NCBI RefSeq assembly: GCF_001858045.2
Contig: NC_031967.2
Coordinates: 19,055,208-19,119,207, forward strand
Length of the DNA: 64,000 nucleotides
DNA from: Oreochromis niloticus
Taxonomy: Eukaryota > Chordata > Actinopteri > Cichliformes > Cichlidae
Direction: 5' to 3'
Part shown: positions 46,945-57,041 of the stretch, piece after piece
Position numbering within the stretch: the first letter of the stretch is position 1
Layout: every line of letters starts with the position of its first letter
The notes under the pieces: generated by a model
The model's database searches: none
What the model saw: the letters and a program-made list of their open reading frames with translations, nothing else
Told to the model about the DNA's origin: nothing
Made by a program: the position numbers and the translations under genes

Positions 46945-48050
46945 CAGTGTGTGAAAAGTTAAGTACAGCCTAACTGCTTACTGAGAAATTAAGAGGTTAA
47001 GTAGCAGCCAGGTGGTGCTAATCAAAAACAGTTGATTAACTGATCACCAGTAAGTGTGAGCACCTCTATAAAAATCTAACGTTTTGCATTCAGGTGTGTG
47101 TTAGCATACGGAGGAAACACATCATCAAGGAGCTTAGAGAAGCAATTGTTGCTGCCCATCAATGTGGGAAGGTTTATAAGGCCATTTCCAAACAACCTGA
47201 AGTCCATCATACTACAGTGAGAAAGGTTATGAGAGTTAAGAAAGTTTAAAATACTCCACACAGTTGCCAGTCTCCCCAGGAGTGGATGTCCGAGCAAATT
47301 CAACCCAAGGTCAGACCGTGCAATTAGAAAAATTAAACACAATTAGAAAAATTACTTTTTTGGAAGCGATGCCAGGAGAAAGTCTCTTCCTTCTAGAAAA
47401 AACAAGGCAGCACAGCTTAGGTTTGCAGACTTCTGGACAGATGAGAACAAAGAGGAGACGTTTGGCATAGGAGTTGATTTAGAGGAAAAAATTACAGACT
47501 ATGTCAGCATTTCAACTTTCAAGCACGGTGGAGGAAGGGTTATTATTTGGGCTTGTAGTGGAGCCAGAGGACCTGGGCACCTTGCAGTCATTGAGTTAAC
47601 CATGAACTCGTCTATACCAAAGAATTCTAGAGTCAAATGTGAGGCCATGTGTTACAAATGTCAGTCCATCTTCGTACAACAGGACAATGATCCCAAGAGC
47701 AGCAGCAAATCTCCAACAGAATGGCTGAAAAAAGAAAAGATATAAGGTGTTGGACCAGTCAAAGTCCAGACCTCAACCCAACTGAACCTTAGGAGAGCTG
47801 TACATAAACAAATATCCACAAACCTCAATGAACTTAAACAGTGTTGTAAAGAATAGTGGGTCAAAATTCCTCCTTCATGATGTGAGACACTGACAAAATC
47901 ATACAGGTCAATCATGCAATCATACAAAGCTTTACTTTAAATCAAGGGTCCTAAAGATGATTTTATGAGCCACTAAATATTTGACTCAGTTTTTTAAACA
48001 CTGTTTTTACATTTTAGCATAATTTTTGTTACATAAAAACAATACAATGT
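46945..48050 (+). mobile_element. Tc1-like transposon, family C, long but broken
   Basis: The left end contains cagtgtgtgaaaagttaag and the right end atttttgttacataaaaaca. The untranslated leader caggtggtgctaatcaaaaa precedes the coding part. The transposase can be followed in pieces: A-I-V-A-A-H-Q-C-G-K with Y-K-A-I-S (first helix-turn-helix), V-H-H-T-T-V-R-K, then F-W-T-D-E near 47430, Q-D-N-D-P-K near 47682 and S-P-D-L-N-P-T-E near 47767. All three catalytic acids (D, D, E) are therefore still encoded, but frameshifts, stops and internal deletions separate them. An 18-base segment, caattagaaaaattaaac, is partly duplicated at 47320-47356. The element is inactive. Confidence 0.75.
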
Positions 48051-51000
48051 AAACTTTTAAGACTTGGTAAGTACTAGATCATTTCTAATTATCTTCTGAT
48101 CTGTGAAATCTCAGAACTGACAGAGGGTGTGTTTCTTTCTTTTTTACCATGGCTGGATTTTCTAATCATGTAATTCATCATTATAGCCTGTCAGCTATGC
48201 TGGTGATCAGGATATCCTAAGTGTTAGCTGAACAGATGGCAGGCATCTTAAGGTGCAAACAACCTGCCACTGAGGACGGATGAATTCACAGAAGCAGCAG
48301 AAGAAGAAAAAGGAAGCAGTTCCCAATATTGAGGGATTATACAGTAAAAACTGCTTGTATTTTCTCAGGAGTATACAGGTTTACTGATATTCCAGAAGTA
48401 CAATGATACTGTCAGAGCAGATTAAAGACAAACTGAAATTCTATAAGTGTATTTATATGATTTAGTTTATTTTTTATTAGATCAATACTATGAGAGAGCT
48501 AATACTAATTGTTTGAGTCACTGGTAATCACAAGATCTGCAACAACAATAGTAAAGAACGTAATTTTGACAGATCTCTATTTACTTTGATGAGAAAATCG
48601 GTGTCAAGTAGACTTTTTTCGAGTTAGCTTAGCCTAGAGTAAAATGTGGAAATAAGGAAATAACTAGCTACTGCTAATACGAAAGTAACAAAAACTGAAT
48701 ATCAACGCATCTACAGCTTACTAATTAACATGTTATACATGTAATGAGGCGCAAAAAAAAACTAAGCCGTGGAGGCAGTCCTAAGGCAAACCGATAAGGC
48801 TAGAGGCTATCATACATGGCTAGACATAAGTCCTCCACATAACCTGAGATAACACTTTCTTGTACTTGTGTTTTGCTTTTCCTAGCATATCAAGTTAAGT
48901 TTTTTAAGGTGTAGACTGATTTTACCCTTAAACAGAGCCAAGTTAGCGGTGCCTCTACTTTCTAGTATTTATGATAAGCTATGCTAACCCAGTTCCCAAA
49001 AGTAGCGATTCTAAGCTAATATAGCCAAACATGTGCTTTTGATGACCCAACAGAGAGTCATCAGTTGGCTTTATGGTGATTCAGAGTGAGCTTCTACTCA
49101 CTGTTTAGCCACCCAGCCCTCAACTCAAATGTAGTCACAGCTGGCCACTTGCTTTCACCAAAAAACAAGAAGAAAACCTACCTGTTTAACATTAAATAGC
49201 ATGCAGAGACAGAAACGACTCAAATGAATAACAATGTTGTTTGATAACTGCTGAACCAACAACTGTTCCCAACATGTGTGCATTATAAACTTTAAAACAT
49301 GTTAGTGTTGGGTTCACAGCTTGTTGCTGTAGCTTCCAAGCTGCCAAAGAGGGTTTTTTAATAGATTGAAATGAAACATGAACCACAATGCAGTGGAAAA
49401 GTTTGACTATCTTTGTGTGTGATAGATAAGCTCAGCTTTCATACGTGTTCTGGCAATTTGCAAATAATTTGTTCGGCTGACAGTTCAGATAGTGTCAGTG
49501 TAATATGGAGAGTAAGAAGCACAGAAAGGCAACTCTGACTTTGAAACGCATGCATTTTTATTGGAATGCTGTCTGAAAGTTTGTGATATAAGCATCTGTA
49601 AAAGGTCTCTGAAACACAACCTTTGCGATAGTCGTCTTCCCCATGTCGGCTATTTCACATTGACCTGTCTGAATTATATTTCTGTTCGGATTTCACCAGA
49701 CAGTTGACTTTTTGCTCTCTGTCTTACTTCTGTAGTTCATCACCATTACAGAATTTGAGTCTCGGGCAAATTTCTGCAGCGGAAAACCCTTCAGTCAGTC
49801 AGTCTCAGCCCACATGCCACGAAGCAGTCCTCAGCTGAAGCAAAAGATAAAAACTTTTTGTGTAACTTTGCAACAGCCATTAGACCAGGAAGAGCTGAAT
49901 AACATCCAAACCCTTCATTTTTATGGCACTTTTCTGTTCCTGTATTTTCTTGTTTATTTCTGTGGCAGAAAAAAAGTGCCCAGATAAAGATTTTTTTAAT
50001 TATTTTATTCTTGTAGGTCATGCCTTTCACTGTTTGGCTTGAATTATGCATGTGGTTCTTATCTATGAATGTATGATGTTTGACTGTGCAGAAAGCACTC
50101 AGCAAGCACTTGTATGAAAAAAAAGAAAGCTTTAGAGTCTGAGAGCATGCTACTGCAAGACTCATGTGCTGCACAGTCATGTGTATACAATAGGGACCAG
50201 CAGTAGCACTCCAGGATTCCACTTAACCTTTTTGGTAATCGACTCATGTCACCTGAGTTTTTATTAATACTTGCAGATGCACATTTGTGATTTGTTCCCT
50301 GCATCAGAAGCAGTATCGTGTTTAAGTGCCAGCTGACAGGCCCCCCTTCTGGTTGAGGAGCACTATTGGTAATGAGTGGAGTCCATGAATATGGCACAAG
50401 AGACCAAACAGACGCCGTAGCGATGGAAGGATTTAACGTCTTTAAGACTGAAGAAGGCATGTGTATCAGGAACGTGCTCATATCTTTGACATTCACAGGG
50501 TTCTGCACTATCCATTCCTTACCTTGGATCAGACAGATAGAAATCAGATCAAGAAAACAGGTTCTTACACAAGCTTTTGGCCATGCTGCTCCATTGTGCT
50601 CCATACATGGTGAAGGTATTGGTAACAAAAAGGGCTTTCAAGGAGGAGGATTCTAAGTGATGCTGTAGTGTGTTAACGCAGAAAGTGACTACTTTGCAGT
50701 AGTCACTTGAGCTGCAGCTTTTGCTTTTTGTAGGCACAGTTACTGACCTTTTTGATTGGTGTTTTGCATCGAGTAGCCTGCTGACTAAAGGGACCTACGC
50801 ACAGCTGCGCCAACATGTTGTACTTATGTAGTGTCACCAGAGGGCAGTGTGTAAAATATGAGCAACAGCTGGTCTGTGGGCTACTCCTATTCCTGTTGTA
50901 GTTTGCCCTTCTATAGCCTGCAGACGACCAAAATAATAACATACAAAGACTTTCCCTGTAGTTAAATGAAACTGAGCATTAACACTGATTTTAAAATATG

Positions 51001-51531
51001 CTGTTCATTGTAGCCACTGTCTGTGCTCCCCTTTACTCTAAGCTTTGCTATCATTTCCTTTCCTGCATAGGCAAACTTTTCAACCAATCGACATTCAGTG
51101 GTAGTGTCTTCAACTGGACATCTGCACAGACAAATACAAACTGACCAAAATGTGGCACCTCTAGTTTAGCCCCTTGTTAAAAAGGGGAAATACTTCATGG
51201 TTTTCCTTTCTGTTATGTGTGCTGGTCATTGTGCAGATAAAAAATGTAAAAAGCCAATAAAAAGCTACCATCATTAGATCAAAACCATTGTTTTCCAGAT
51301 TGCACATCAAAGAACGTAATCCCTCGTTTGCTCTCCACACGAACTGTTTACCTGCATACAACCAAAGCATACTGCTTGGTCAGTAGATGGTGGATTAACA
51401 AAAAGCTTGTTTCTTCCTTTCATATGAAGACATCTGCTCACAGCAAACTTTAGGAATAGTGATGTTTTTGTCCCTGAGTTAGGAAGTAGCACAGTATCTC
51501 CTGTTTGTTCCCCCACCCCTACCAGTTACTG
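48051..51531. other. No gene recognised; one long unassigned frame and one hairpin
   Basis: Unique-looking sequence. A hairpin with exact 10-bp arms (aagtgactac, 50683-50692; inverse 50699-50708) lies near the end. See 50059-50628 for the frame. Confidence 0.45.
50059..50628 (-). other. Open frame of 189 codons, not recognised
   Basis: This is the longest frame in the window. It begins with ATG at 50628 and stops at 50059. The predicted peptide has no signal peptide, zinc finger, coiled coil or nuclease motif that I can see. It is rich in Ser, Leu and Ile and ends with a run of five phenylalanines encoded by an A-rich tract, which suggests non-coding DNA at that end. A 96-codon plus frame (50366-50656) overlaps its first half, and a 143-codon minus frame (49791-50222) overlaps its end. 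It could be a worn repeat, a processed pseudogene or chance. No neighbouring gene helps. Confidence 0.12.
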
Positions 51532-51707
51532 CAGATGGCAGCCCTCGCTGAGCCTGGATATGGTTTCTTCCTGTTGTATAGGAGTTTTTTTCCACACCAC
51601 TGTCATCAGCTGCTTACTTGAGTTGAATGATTGGTGTTCTCTTCAGTAGTCGAAACTCAGAGATAAGCGTTGTTGTGAATTGAAGCTGCATAAGTTAAAC
51701 TGAATTG
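51532..51707 (-). repeat. Main teleost dispersed repeat, copy 5, inverted
   Basis: Read on the minus strand it follows the family order. On the plus strand the blocks are ctgagcctggatatggtttc, ttcctgttgtataggagttt and tttccacaccactgtcatca, ending near aaactgaattg. These are the reverse complements of the aggctcag, gaagaaacc, aaaaactcc and cagtggg blocks of 15168-15722. Confidence 0.7.
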
Positions 51708-53696
51708 TGTTATTCATATGTTTTTTTTAGTGCGAGCCAGACACTTATTGATATTACTCAGAGGAAAAAAAATAATAAGTTTGAAGGAATTCAGACATTA
51801 AAGTGAGGGACTAATAAAGCTGAATTGCCCATGTTTTCTGTGCCTGTGTTTTTCCTGTGCGTAGCCATCTGTAGCATGCACGTGAACGGCGACTACGGCA
51901 CTCTGTGATAAGATCACAAGCGAGCGTTCCAGAAAAAGCATGAATATTTTTGGCATGAATATGGGGTTACGTGAATGCGGAATGGTAAAGAGCTAGCGAG
52001 TGCAGACGTGTGAAAAGCACTGAGTGTTTGTGGTGTCAGGTTGAGACACAGTGTCCACAGTGTATTCAGGGAAAGTCTGATGCAGGCAGGGAGGCAGACC
52101 CCGTTCTCCTGAAGCACTTCTATGTTTTATTTATCAGGGGTGGCAAAGCAAGCGGTGTGTTTAACTCAACAACAACCGCACCAGCAGCAGAAGTCTCAGC
52201 ATACTCCCTTTATTTCAGCCTTCAATTATTGGTGAACTTTAGTTTTACAAAGTAACTTGCTAGAAAATGTCTGTCCTATGATTTATTTCCCACAATGAGC
52301 AGTTTAGCGGCAGCTCCGGCGTAACCTCTTCCACAGCACCCACAAAGAAAAAGGCATGAATGGCAAATGTCCTGTTTTCTTAAAGAAATAACACAAGAAA
52401 TCAGAGTCATATATGATGAATTTGGGTTTTATAGTTTAGGTTTATAGCATGAAGATTGCAGAAGATGTGACACGAAACGCAATCGTGTGCTCATGGACTA
52501 ATTCCATTTCTATATGTTTACTAAGATCTAATGACAATTACACCACCGGCTGTGATTATTAACCCTACCATCCAGGTTATTAACTTGTTCTTTGATAGCC
52601 GCCGAAACAGATATCCCAACTAGCGTGGAAGAAAGAAGTCATTTACTTTATAATTAAAGGCAATTAGTGAATCAATTAAAGCTCCATCAAACCTGATGGA
52701 AAAGAAAACAAAATGGCAGGAGTTGGGATGGGCAGTATTTGCAGATAGGCATCATTATTGTCCCATCAAACGTGAACCTCAATAATTGAACCCAGGGTTA
52801 AAGAAAAAAAAAATCAATTTCCTATCATGGATTGTCATATCCCACCCCCTCATATACCCATGCCAGCATAGCATCTATTTAAAAAAAAAAAAATCCCTGC
52901 CGAGGAGCGCATCATTCTGTCTTAGAATAAACTTGTCGATATTTGTCACTTTCAGTCCTTCAAATGTCGGAGACAATGCAGCCAGGAGAGATGTATGGCA
53001 TGCAATAGATATGAGCCAGTTTCTTCAAGATCCGTGATAAATAATTCCAGTCACTGAAAAAAAATAGTTCTTGAGTTTTTGGTTTGCTAATAAAATGTAT
53101 CCCTCATCTCATTCTCCTCAGATCCCAGTTTCCCCCTTTTAAAATGTGCTGGTTAATAACCCTAATTTATTAGCATCTTTAAAAAAAAGTCGCTTTTGAT
53201 ATTAGTGAGATTAAAGCTGAAATGCAGTCGGTCCAGTTTTCCCCGATGGCAGCAACTTTAAAACTGTCCTTATCTGTTAAATGTGATACACTGCAGTGAT
53301 GTGACAAGGAAAATGGAATAAAGGAAAAATGCACTTTTTTGATAACCCAAACTCTACAGTGAAGGCAAGTAATAGTGCCTGTTGGTCTTTGTGTTGTTTT
53401 GTGGGGTTTTTTGCTCAAATCAGCCCTCGCGCAGCCTCGGGCAGTGACGCCGTTTGCTGAAAAAAAAAGAAAAAGAATAAACCTTGAGCTTCTTCGGCAA
53501 CGTCAAACTTTAACTCTGAAAAATGCCTAAAAAAATACAAGGTTTCATAACAGAAGAGTGAACGATCTATCTTTCACAGCTGTGGAAATATTTACATTTT
53601 TACACTTGGAGTTAGGTAAAAGGTGGCAAAAATGTATAGAAAATGCCTGTGCTGATGAAAATTGCCTCTATGTATATATATAGTGTTCATGATTGC
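51708..53696. other. No gene recognised
   Basis: Unique-looking sequence with A runs near 52803-52812 and 52881-52893. No gene or named repeat. Confidence 0.5.
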
Positions 53697-53741
53697 TCTT
53701 GTTCTTTGTGCTTTTCTCTCAGTCTATCATGGCTCACGTTG
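53697..53741. repeat. 45-bp segment duplicated at 55042-55087, copy 1
   Basis: The text ctcttgttctttgtgctttt, ctctcagtctatcatggctc, acgttg recurs 1.35 kb downstream with about three changes. It is not a simple repeat. On the plus strand the first half resembles a splice acceptor tract ending in ctctcag. Confidence 0.75.
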
Positions 53742-55041
53742 ATGCAGTTGTTAGAGATGTGGCGTCACAGGAAGAAAGCTTGTCGGCTGGGGCCTTTCTG
53801 TTTCCTCCTGGTGCCCCAGCTTCCTCACGCAGTTGGTAAAAACAGAAAAACAGTAAAGAGATGCTTGTTTTGTTAGCAGGTGATGCTTAATTTGGCCGTA
53901 GGTGTGAACAAGAGTGTCTCCAGGGTGTACCTCACCCCTCACCCCTATGAAAACCCTCTGATTGCTGGGAATCATCTGTTTCTTTATCATAAACATCAAT
54001 AAACTGTAATAAAATTATCACTGATTACTATCTGTGTGTCAACGGTTAACTAAAGCATCATTTCTCTGTGTCTAACACGATGTGTTATCAATCTATGGGG
54101 CTATAGGGTTATTCCAGGAAACAAGGGGAAATAAGGGTGTGCTCATGTTTTCATTTCATATTGGATAACCTCACCTCTAAGGACCTCAAGCTGTTATTTA
54201 AGCGAAATAATGCATGGTTCCAACCACAGATGAAAAGGGGAATTCATTAAAAATGAAAAGCCATATTTTTCATCGTAATGCACTGGCTATTTAGAGCATG
54301 CCAAGGCGTGTATTGACACATTTTAATAATGTCGGTTACCCCGTGATATCTGAGCCACTTTGCCAGAATTGTGACTCCTGTCTGCCGGCGCTACTATTAG
54401 ACTAAAGGTTAATCTTTAGTAAAGTATAGTTTTATATGTTTTTGATGTGCAAAAAACAAGTACAGATTTGAGGTAGATGGTCAAATGCTTACACATAAAT
54501 GTGTTTCCTTTATTGCAGTGGGTGGGTATTCCTCTGTCTCTGTTTCATGAATAGCATATAGTGCTCAGGACATGGGATTTCATTCATTGTTAGATTAAAA
54601 AAAAGACTGAATGTAATTTTTCATGCTTGAGCAAAGATGCTTTATTATTTGCTGTTTATGCTGGCGGAGTGTCCTTGTGCACAAGGAAACTCCGCAGCCC
54701 TAACTGCGCTGTGCTGATATGGTTTCTTAACTTAGAGTACGGAAACTGAGATATCAAGTGCTGCAAGCGATAAAGTGATAAAATAATATGTTTTTGAAGG
54801 TACTTGTGAAGTGCATAGGCTTACATCATCAACAGACGGTCTCATGCTAGGCAACAAGCTGCTCAAAGTTGCCTGGGTGGGAGTTAATGATTATTTGCTT
54901 TTCCAACAGCTTTTGCTGACATGCCAAAAGCTCTTCATAGAGTTTCAAGTAACAAATACGAGAGAACATGAACACTGTGGCTACTGGCCACCATATGCTG
55001 CCGTACTGAATGTGACTGTTCAGTTCACCTGCCATTTTTGC
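53742..55041. other. No gene recognised; one large palindrome
   Basis: Unique-looking. It contains the palindrome at 54664-54695. The 128-codon plus frame from 54811 runs into the second copy of the duplicated segment. Confidence 0.45.
54664..54695. repeat. 32-bp nearly perfect palindrome
   Basis: gcggagt and tccttgtg at 54664-54679 are mirrored by cacaagga and actccgc at 54680-54695. Fifteen of sixteen positions pair, with one G/A mismatch and no spacer. Confidence 0.85.
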
Positions 55042-55087
55042 CTCTTGTTCTTTGTGCTTTTCTCTCAGTTTATGATGGCTCATGTTG
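55029..55087 (-). other. Duplicated segment, copy 2, and possible minus-strand exon (59 bp)
   Basis: Bases 55042-55087 match 53697-53741. On the minus strand an acceptor-like atctctttag (ending at 55088) precedes 59 bases reading N-M-S-H-H-K-L-R-E-K-H-K-E-Q-E-A-K-M-A, followed by cag/gtgaac. Copy 1 would read N-V-S-H-D-R-L-R-E-K-H-K-E-Q-E but lacks both splice-like borders. On the plus strand the same segment also looks like an acceptor, so the orientation is ambiguous. I recognise no protein. Confidence 0.15.
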
Positions 55088-56444
55088 CTAAAGAGATACA
55101 TGCAAAAGTCTTAGATGCTTTCTTCAAGTTTTTTCCCCTCACTTCAAATCTGAGCTTTGCAGCGGAGGGTCAGGCTGTGTTCATACTTTCCACTTAATGC
55201 TCGTCTTTTCCGGCAGGAGCAACATACTGGATGAATTGGATTGAGGTAATACTGACATTGAGGTCAGAAAAGAGCTAAAGACCTCTTCTTTGGGTTAGCT
55301 CATTATTATTTTTTTCACCTTGTTAGCCTTAACACATGGCCAAAGCTCTGTTAGCAAGACCACGCTACTCTGATCAGTCCCTGCGGATAGTCTAAGAAGA
55401 AGCCATGCGTGGCAGCCAAACAAGGAACAGGAGGAGTGAAGCACCAACTTTTTTCGGGTGGGAAGTTAGCGCTTTCAGGCATTTTACCCATCACAGGAAT
55501 GTGAAATAATTGGCGCGGGGTACGACGATTGTTACACTGTTTCAGCTCCTCATCACTCGGCCTTGTTAGATCCCTCACACCAGTGGCGGGTGCACAAAAA
55601 TGTAAGAATTCTTCAACACCGAGCTAGAGAAATGTAATAAGGGCTCTCATTCACTCTCAGCGTTGGGTGTTTAGACTCACTTGGTGTGACACAAGTGAAT
55701 TTTACATTTGGACCAGACAGAAAAATGTGGATTGAGACTGGTTATGGATGGAAACAGACAAGATTTATATAAAAAAACATCAAGGTCTCTTTGTTGCTGG
55801 TGTTCTTGATGATGAATAGAGGCCTCTTCTAACAATGCTCTGCATGTAGGCAGGAAACTGCACTGTAGTTCATTGATATAAATGGGGGGATATTTACATA
55901 GCATCGCAGTCTCTGATGTACTGTGATGTAATTCAATGTGCTGATACATGGTTTTTTGCATCGCTACTATTACAACATTACTAACAATATTAGTTTTCGG
56001 GCATTCAAGTTTCATGTCAGACGTTAACGTGGTATTAAAAGAGAAAGGTCATATTTCCACTGCACTACCTACACAGTTATTGTTTGCATAATCCATGTTT
56101 GCATGATATTTTGTGTGAAAGCCACTCGAACATTAAAACACAAGCTTTAATCAACTGCATGTTTGGCTAAGAGTATAGCAAGAAAGCACAGGGGGAAAAA
56201 ATCAATAAAACAAGATGATCTCGGTGTAAAATCATTCATAAAGATTGTGTGTTTACTGAACTATTGATTGCCTGAGTGATTCTATACTTCTCTTGCTTGG
56301 GTTATTTTGAATTTGGGCGTTATCTCTGTTGTGTGGGATGTTTGAGTCACGTAACATTATTCAGTAGAATGTGTGGATTAAATCTAGTCATGTTCATACA
56401 CAGAGATGTGTGAGGTTGAGTAACTTTTGTTGCCACTAATAGCC
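55088..56444. other. No gene recognised
   Basis: Unique-looking sequence. The 112-codon minus frame at 55677-56015 has no domain. Confidence 0.5.
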
Positions 56445-56660
56445 CGTCCATCCGTTTTCTTCCACTTCTTCGATTCAGGATCACAGAGGAAGCTCTGGAG
56501 GCCATCCCAGCTGCCATAGGGTGAGAGGTGGGGTACATCTCAGAAAAGTCTCCTGTCACAGGGCTAACACATAGAGACGGATGCTCACATTTGCACCTAC
56601 GAAGAGTTTAGAGTCACCATTTAAGCTAACCCCATCTTTAGACTGTGTACAAAACACTGC
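56445..56660 (+). repeat. Teleost dispersed repeat with a ccgtccatccgttttct start
   Basis: It reads ccgtccatccgttttcttcc, a diverged tcaggatcacagaggaag, ggaggccatcccagctgcca, tagggtgagaggtggggta, ctgtcacagggctaacacat, and gtttagagtcaccatttaag with ctaacccca. This order is typical of a very common fish repeat that I associate with LINE-derived tails. The copy is moderately diverged. Confidence 0.65.
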
Positions 56661-56807
56661 ACCGCCGCGCGTCCAAAACTAACTGTGGCAAATTAATTTG
56701 AAAAACGATCTACAAAGATACGATGAAATAGGAGGCATTAAAAACAGTTAAGACATGACGTGAAAATCGATGAGGTCATCTGTTGACCAATTTGGGCGAT
56801 AGGCGAA

Positions 56808-57041
56808 CTACAGTGGGCCCAGTGTGGGTGGCAGAAGAGTCTTAATGTACCTCATGACGAGCCTCTCGAAGAACTTCATCATGATGGGTGTGAGTGCAAT
56901 GGGGCGGTAGTGATTGAGGAAGGACAGTGAGGACTTCTTTGGCACAGGAACGACGGTGGTGGCCTTGAGGCCCATTGGGATGACAGCAGTGCTCAGGGAG
57001 AGGTTGAAGATGTCAGTGAGGACATGTGTCAGCTGGTCATC
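56808..57041 (-). pseudogene. LINE reverse transcriptase fragment, still open for 77 codons
   Basis: The minus frame from 57041 reads D-D-Q-L-T-H-V-L-T-D-I-F-N, then V-I-P-M-G-L-K-A-T-T-V-V-P-V-P-K-K, then L-N-H-Y-R-P-I-A-L-T-P-I-M-M-K and F-F-E-R-L-V, before a stop at 56808. This is the finger region of a CR1/L2/Rex-type LINE reverse transcriptase (the P-V-P-K-K and Y-R-P-I-A-L-T blocks). The catalytic palm motifs and the endonuclease are absent, so it is a fragment. There is no frameshift or stop within the 77 codons, which suggests a fairly young insertion. Either end could be a truncation point. Confidence 0.7.

Noticed and set aside
54811..55197. 128-codon plus-strand frame as a protein gene
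   Set aside because: No recognisable domain, and the frame overlaps the duplicated 45-bp segment whose acceptor-like part would be intronic on that strand.
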